Shown here: positions 4,551-5,787 of the stretch, piece after piece | Numbering within the stretch: position 1 is the first letter of the stretch | Layout: each line of letters starts with the position of its first letter | From: Kiritimatiellia bacterium | GTDB taxonomy: Bacteria; Verrucomicrobiota; Kiritimatiellia; JAAZAB01 | Assembly (NCBI GenBank): GCA_018400335.1 | Contig: JAGYMT010000137.1 | Coordinates: forward strand, 1 to 5,787 | Reading direction: 5' to 3' | DNA length: 5,787 nt | Position numbers and translations under genes: made by a program | Notes under the pieces: model-generated | Seen by the model: only the letters and a program-made list of their open reading frames with translations | Told to the model about the DNA's origin: nothing | Database searches by the model: none

Positions 4551-5653
4551 CACTTCTTGAACTTCCTGCCGCTTCCGCACGGACAAGGCTCGTTACGTCC
4601 GATTTTGTCGCTTTTGGCCGGCTGCATGCATGCATGCGCGGGCGGGAAAGGAAGAGGCGCCTTCGGTTTCTTCGCCGGCCAGAGCGCTCGAAGCTTGGCG
4701 CCAATCTTCATGAGTTTGGTTGGTTTGCGTTCGTGTTCCCTAATGTCCATCAACCCGAATTCGATCTGCACATCTTCCCAATCGCCGGCCACTTCTTCAT
4801 CCACGCGTCCGGCGGCAAACGCCCTTTCCATGATCGGCGCGGATTCCACGGCGAAAAGCTCCAGTAACGGAGATATCAGAAACCCGTTCAGTGTCGGCGA
4901 CTGTGTCTCATACCGTTCCAGTTGCGCGGTCAACAGGGATACACACTCGTCATACTCATCAGGGTAACGATTGCCGATCAGCTCGATCGCCCTGGCCGCC
5001 GAGACTCGTGCCCAGTCGCCATGATTCGGGTCGGCAAGATACGCCGCGGTCGGCTCCAGAGCCGCCGGACCTATATCCGCCAACACCTCCGGAATATCCT
5101 CCTCAACCCAATCATCTTGTTCCTCGTCCACTCGGCGCAACAAGCCGAGCAATGGGGCGATAGCCTCCTCCGCGCGCAGCTCGCTCAGAGCCCACCAGGC
5201 GTGAACCGGAGCCCAGCATATCTTGCTCCCCCCCGGACCGCCATTCAGACCGTCGTCCGTCGCCATTCGGATCAGTTCCGGCACATGCTCATGTCCAATG
5301 CCGAGCTGGGCATACGTGGCATCCTCCGATCCTGGCAGTTCTTCGCCGATGCTCAAGAACTGATCCAACGGAGGGCCGTATGTCGTTTCAGGCAAGACAA
5401 CGGCGGAATCCAGCTCCGCCGCCATGTCACGCGTCGCGATAGCGTCGCGTACAACGATCGGATGCTCCCGCCCGAACGCCAGCACGATCTTATCCGGCTC
5501 CAGAAGATGCGCCGCCTCTTCCGGATTGACGGTGAAGCGGATATACATCTTGGGCAGCCGTTTGCGCAGACGCTTGGCCGTCCCGGCATCCACACAAGCA
5601 TAAAGACCCAGAAGCGGATCAGTTTTCAACAGAATGGGTTTCATGTGGGTCAT
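4538..5653 (-). CDS. HEAT-like repeat protein with C-terminal SEC-C zinc motif
   Basis: This 371-residue cytoplasmic protein has no signal peptide or membrane segment. Residues about 112-285 form paired helices of the HEAT/PBS-lyase kind: [20 protein letters not shown], then [17 protein letters not shown] and [16 protein letters not shown]. They suggest a curved scaffold for protein contacts. Residues 286-350 are charged and then proline- and lysine-rich, a likely flexible linker. The protein ends in a SEC-C motif, [20 protein letters not shown] (351-370), with metal ligands C357, C359, C368 and C369. In SecA this motif binds zinc and SecB or ribosomes, and it also occurs at the end of many unrelated proteins. 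The N-terminal 110 residues match nothing I know. GAGAGG lies four bases before the first ATG (5653), closer than usual, while the second Met (residue 4) would be 13 away, so the first is preferred. Function is unknown. Confidence 0.85.
   Translation of the reverse strand: MTHMKPILLKTDPLLGLYACVDAGTAKRLRKRLPKMYIRFTVNPEEAAHLLEPDKIVLAFGREHPIVVRDAIATRDMAAELDSAVVLPETTYGPPLDQFLSIGEELPGSEDATYAQLGIGHEHVPELIRMATDDGLNGGPGGSKICWAPVHAWWALSELRAEEAIAPLLGLLRRVDEEQDDWVEEDIPEVLADIGPAALEPTAAYLADPNHGDWARVSAARAIELIGNRYPDEYDECVSLLTAQLERYETQSPTLNGFLISPLLELFAVESAPIMERAFAAGRVDEEVAGDWEDVQIEFGLMDIREHERKPTKLMKIGAKLRALWPAKKPKAPLPFPPAHACMQPAKSDKIGRNEPCPCGSGRKFKKCCGK
4623..4637. repeat. Tetranucleotide repeat (TGCA)n inside the SEC-C gene
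   Basis: TGCATGCATGCATGC is almost four units of a four-base repeat and lies in the linker codons (AHACMQ). Gain or loss of one unit would shift the frame just before the SEC-C motif. Confidence 0.6.
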
Positions 5654-5681
5654 ATTGCCTCTCTTTGAAAACTACAACAAC

Positions 5682-5709
5682 ATTCTATCAGAACCAAACG
5701 CGTTCGCAA
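5682..5709 (-). promoter_or_regulatory. Candidate promoter of the SEC-C protein gene
   Basis: On the minus strand, TTGCGA (5709-5704) and TAGAAT (5687-5682) are 16 bases apart, matching consensus in four and five of six positions. The -10 box is 29 bases before the ATG, and an AT-rich run follows it. No other promoter-like pair is better in this intergenic region. Confidence 0.45.
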
Positions 5710-5723
5710 GCGCATCATGTCGC

Positions 5724-5786
5724 CTAAAAGGAATTCGCATTATGACTTGGTCCCCTGCCGCCTCGCGTGTCCGCCATAGTCCCGAC
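5724..5786 (-). other. Possible tail of a gene or dispersed repeat entering from the right
   Basis: The minus strand is open from the window edge to a TAG at 5726-5724, reading GTMADTRGGRGPSHNANSF. It could be the last codons of an upstream gene. The DNA string with TCCGCCATAGTCCCGAC also resembles, from memory, a sequence that recurs between genes in PVC-type genomes. Twenty codons are too few to decide. Confidence 0.2.
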
Positions 5787-5787
5787 C

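Noticed and set aside
4922..5668. Plus-strand open frame of 248 codons opposite the SEC-C gene
   Set aside because: It is antisense to a protein with a definite SEC-C motif and regular helices, and it has no domain or ribosome binding site of its own.
1..5787. tRNA, rRNA or riboswitch sequences
   Set aside because: Reading both strands, I found no cloverleaf-like arrangement, rRNA core motif or known riboswitch signature.

Overview
The window is a bacterial chromosomal segment of moderately high GC, and every supported gene lies on the minus strand. It looks like an accessory or defence-island region: an orphan zinc-binding DNA methyltransferase, remnants of two more genes of island type (a type III Mod methyltransferase and RadC), a Doc-type toxin-antitoxin pair, a SEC-C protein, and a stretch of decayed repeats. 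The organism cannot be fixed from the sequence. The glycine-rich RRM protein and the dispersed 'GGGGTCACGTCTACATTTTC'-type repeats suggest to me a PVC-type lineage (Verrucomicrobiota, Kiritimatiellota or Lentisphaerota) or a neighbouring environmental phylum rather than an enteric bacterium. That is a low-confidence inference.

Layout from right to left, in the direction of transcription. A SEC-C protein with HEAT-like helices (5653-4538) has a plausible promoter just upstream. It is followed after 47 bases by a two-gene toxin-antitoxin operon: a 65-residue antitoxin (4490-4293) and a Doc/Fic toxin (4293-3907) that overlap by one base. From 3906 to 3266 there is no convincing gene. This stretch holds a hairpin, a diverged copy of a duplicated relic sequence, a degenerate TGGAAT-rich repeat, and the leader of a small glycine-rich RRM RNA-binding protein (3265-2927). 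From 2926 to 2354 lies the second copy of the same relic, split by a block with two strong hairpins, and a 26-base sequence repeated exactly twice.

The last part, 2353 to 1, begins with two overlapping gene stubs. One is a 32-codon start of a type III Mod methyltransferase (2329-2231). The other is the first third of radC (2234-2038), broken by a one-base loss in a G run. Then comes an intact 614-residue DNA methyltransferase (1928-84) with its own likely promoter. A further gene appears to start inside its 3' end at position 103 and runs off the left edge.

Functionally, the methyltransferase and the gene overlapping its end probably form a translationally coupled pair, and that partner lies outside the window. 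The toxin-antitoxin pair should be autoregulated. The rest is decayed or repeat DNA, so the most informative checks are the identity of the gene leaving at position 1 and a genome-wide count of the repeats.
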